Assembly: GCA_018056685.1 (NCBI GenBank)
Contig: JAGPFC010000018.1
Span: forward strand, 1 to 52,668
Direction of reading: 5' to 3'
Source of the DNA: Smithella sp.
Lineage (GTDB): Bacteria > Desulfobacterota > Syntrophia > Syntrophales > Smithellaceae
Length of the DNA: 52,668 nt
Part shown: piece after piece, positions 51,890-52,668 of the stretch
How positions within the stretch are numbered: the stretch's first letter is position 1
How the letters are laid out: each line of letters starts with the position of its first letter
Program-made: the position numbers and the translations under genes
The notes under the pieces: model-generated
The model's database searches: none
Told to the model about the DNA's origin: nothing
What the model saw: the letters and a program-made list of their open reading frames with translations, nothing else

Positions 51890-52668
51890 ATGCCGGAAAA
51901 AATTGATCCTTATAAAAGCTATGGCGAAAAACTGATCGGATTGTTTGCCCGTCTGCTCTTTTCGGGTGAAAGTCATTCTCTAACGCAACTGGCGAAGATG
52001 CTTGATTGCTCCAAACAGACGATTCTGAGGTTGCTTGATGACATTCAGAAATCTTATGGGATCAATATTGAAGTCACCAGGCAGGGAAACAGAAGCTTCT
52101 ATCGGATCAAAAAATCCGTCGCCTCGCTCCAGAATATCCCCATCACCGGAGCTGAACTTCAGTCCCTGCAGATGTGCAAGGCCTTTACGCAGCATCTCAT
52201 CGGTAAAAAACTCTATGAAGAAGCAACGCAGGCGATCTTCAAGAGCAAGGCGGCTCTGGCCGGCGGCGGACAAGTGAGTGACTGTCATTTTGCCTCGTTT
52301 CGTCCCGGCACGATTGATTACACGTCGTATCATCAAATTATCCACACGTTAATTGAAGCCATGGAAAAGCATAAAGTCTGCAAGCTTACCTATCAATCCA
52401 TAGAAGCGCCGCGGCCAAAAACGTACTACATCAAACCGCTGAAACTCTTTTCTCATCACGACGCGATTTACCTGCACGCGCAGAAGGCCAAAGAACCGGG
52501 CAAACCATACAGAGCGCCGAAGTATGATCCGCTTCTTGCCGTCCACCGCATGAAAGAATTGTGTATAACAGATATCAGTTTTCAGCCTGATCAATTTGAT
52601 TTTGAAAAAAGTTTCAATCAGCAGTTTGGAATAATCAAGGATAAAGCGTTTGATGTGGAAGCCGAATT
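51890..52668 (+). CDS. WYL-domain transcriptional regulator (partial)
   Basis: The first 259 residues of a regulator cut by the window edge. An N-terminal winged helix-turn-helix (SLTQLAKMLDCSKQTILRLLDDIQKSYG near residue 30) is followed by a WYL domain starting near 150 (KVCKLTYQSIEAPRPKTYYIKPLKL, then AIYLHAQ). WYL regulators bind small ligands or nucleic acids and often control defence systems, DNA repair or phage-response genes. AAGGAGGG precedes the ATG. It diverges from the three-gene nuclease unit, which it may control through the 158-bp gap. Confidence 0.88.
   Translation, partial: MPEKIDPYKSYGEKLIGLFARLLFSGESHSLTQLAKMLDCSKQTILRLLDDIQKSYGINIEVTRQGNRSFYRIKKSVASLQNIPITGAELQSLQMCKAFTQHLIGKKLYEEATQAIFKSKAALAGGGQVSDCHFASFRPGTIDYTSYHQIIHTLIEAMEKHKVCKLTYQSIEAPRPKTYYIKPLKLFSHHDAIYLHAQKAKEPGKPYRAPKYDPLLAVHRMKELCITDISFQPDQFDFEKSFNQQFGIIKDKAFDVEAE

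Noticed and set aside
1..52668. CRISPR arrays, tRNA or rRNA genes, transposases
   Set aside because: No regularly spaced repeats, no cloverleaf or rRNA stretch noticed, and no transposase or integrase motif in any frame that I examined. This is by eye, not by a search program.

Overview
The window looks like chromosomal DNA of an anaerobic, probably syntrophic or fermentative member of the Desulfobacterota (former Deltaproteobacteria), most like the Syntrophus/Smithella group. This placement is an inference from gene content: an ADP-forming acyl-CoA synthetase, an FmdE-type protein, DUF362 and nitroreductase ferredoxin fusions, a B12-binding radical SAM protein, an rpsF-rpsR-DUF2232-rplI-dnaB block, and many PAS and HD-GYP signalling proteins. 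No rRNA, tRNA, CRISPR array or insertion sequence was seen.

Layout. 1-7.1 kb: a STAS-like protein, a REC-PAS4-HD-GYP regulator, htpX with a small HD hydrolase, a secreted protein, an alpha/beta hydrolase and an orphan ribbon-helix-helix protein. 7.1-12.3 kb: a compact AddB/AddA-type helicase-nuclease operon whose AddA nuclease domain lies in a separate reading frame. 12.4-13.2 kb (minus strand): HU and MscL. 13.3-15.5 kb: a patatin-like phospholipase whose last 139 bp are repeated downstream of an MntA/HepT toxin-antitoxin cassette. 15.7-19.7 kb: the ribosomal/replication block. 19.7-31.3 kb: a TMTC-like TPR membrane protein, an MBL hydrolase, a long-chain acyl-CoA ligase, dodecin, a ferredoxin-nitroreductase, a START-like secreted protein, Hsp20, Lon and a radical SAM protein.

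31.5-36.8 kb holds a promoter-led three-gene operon: a membrane HD-GYP c-di-GMP phosphodiesterase, a SAM methyltransferase, and a protein combining PilZ/YcgR-like domains with an acyltransferase-like C-terminus. It looks like a c-di-GMP-responsive modification module. It is followed by radC, FmdE, a DUF362 ferredoxin and a second PAS-HD-GYP protein closely related to the one at 1 kb. 41-43.3 kb (minus strand) encodes a split ADP-forming acyl-CoA synthetase, with a previously easy-to-miss 50-codon ORF between the beta and alpha genes.

44.6-46.5 kb encodes a methionine/glutamine-type aminotransferase overlapping an omega-amidase. 47.6-49.4 kb has a PhlG-like C-C hydrolase, a carboxymuconolactone-decarboxylase-like protein and a 56-aa membrane peptide. 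The right end (49.5-52.7 kb) is accessory in character: a Cas4-like/DEDD (DUF2779) nuclease and two small unknown proteins on the minus strand, divergent from a WYL-domain regulator cut by the window edge. The best candidates for undescribed biology are the PilZ-acyltransferase operon, the DUF2779/WYL locus, the TA cassette flanked by the duplicated gene tail, and the 50-aa ORF in the acyl-CoA synthetase operon.
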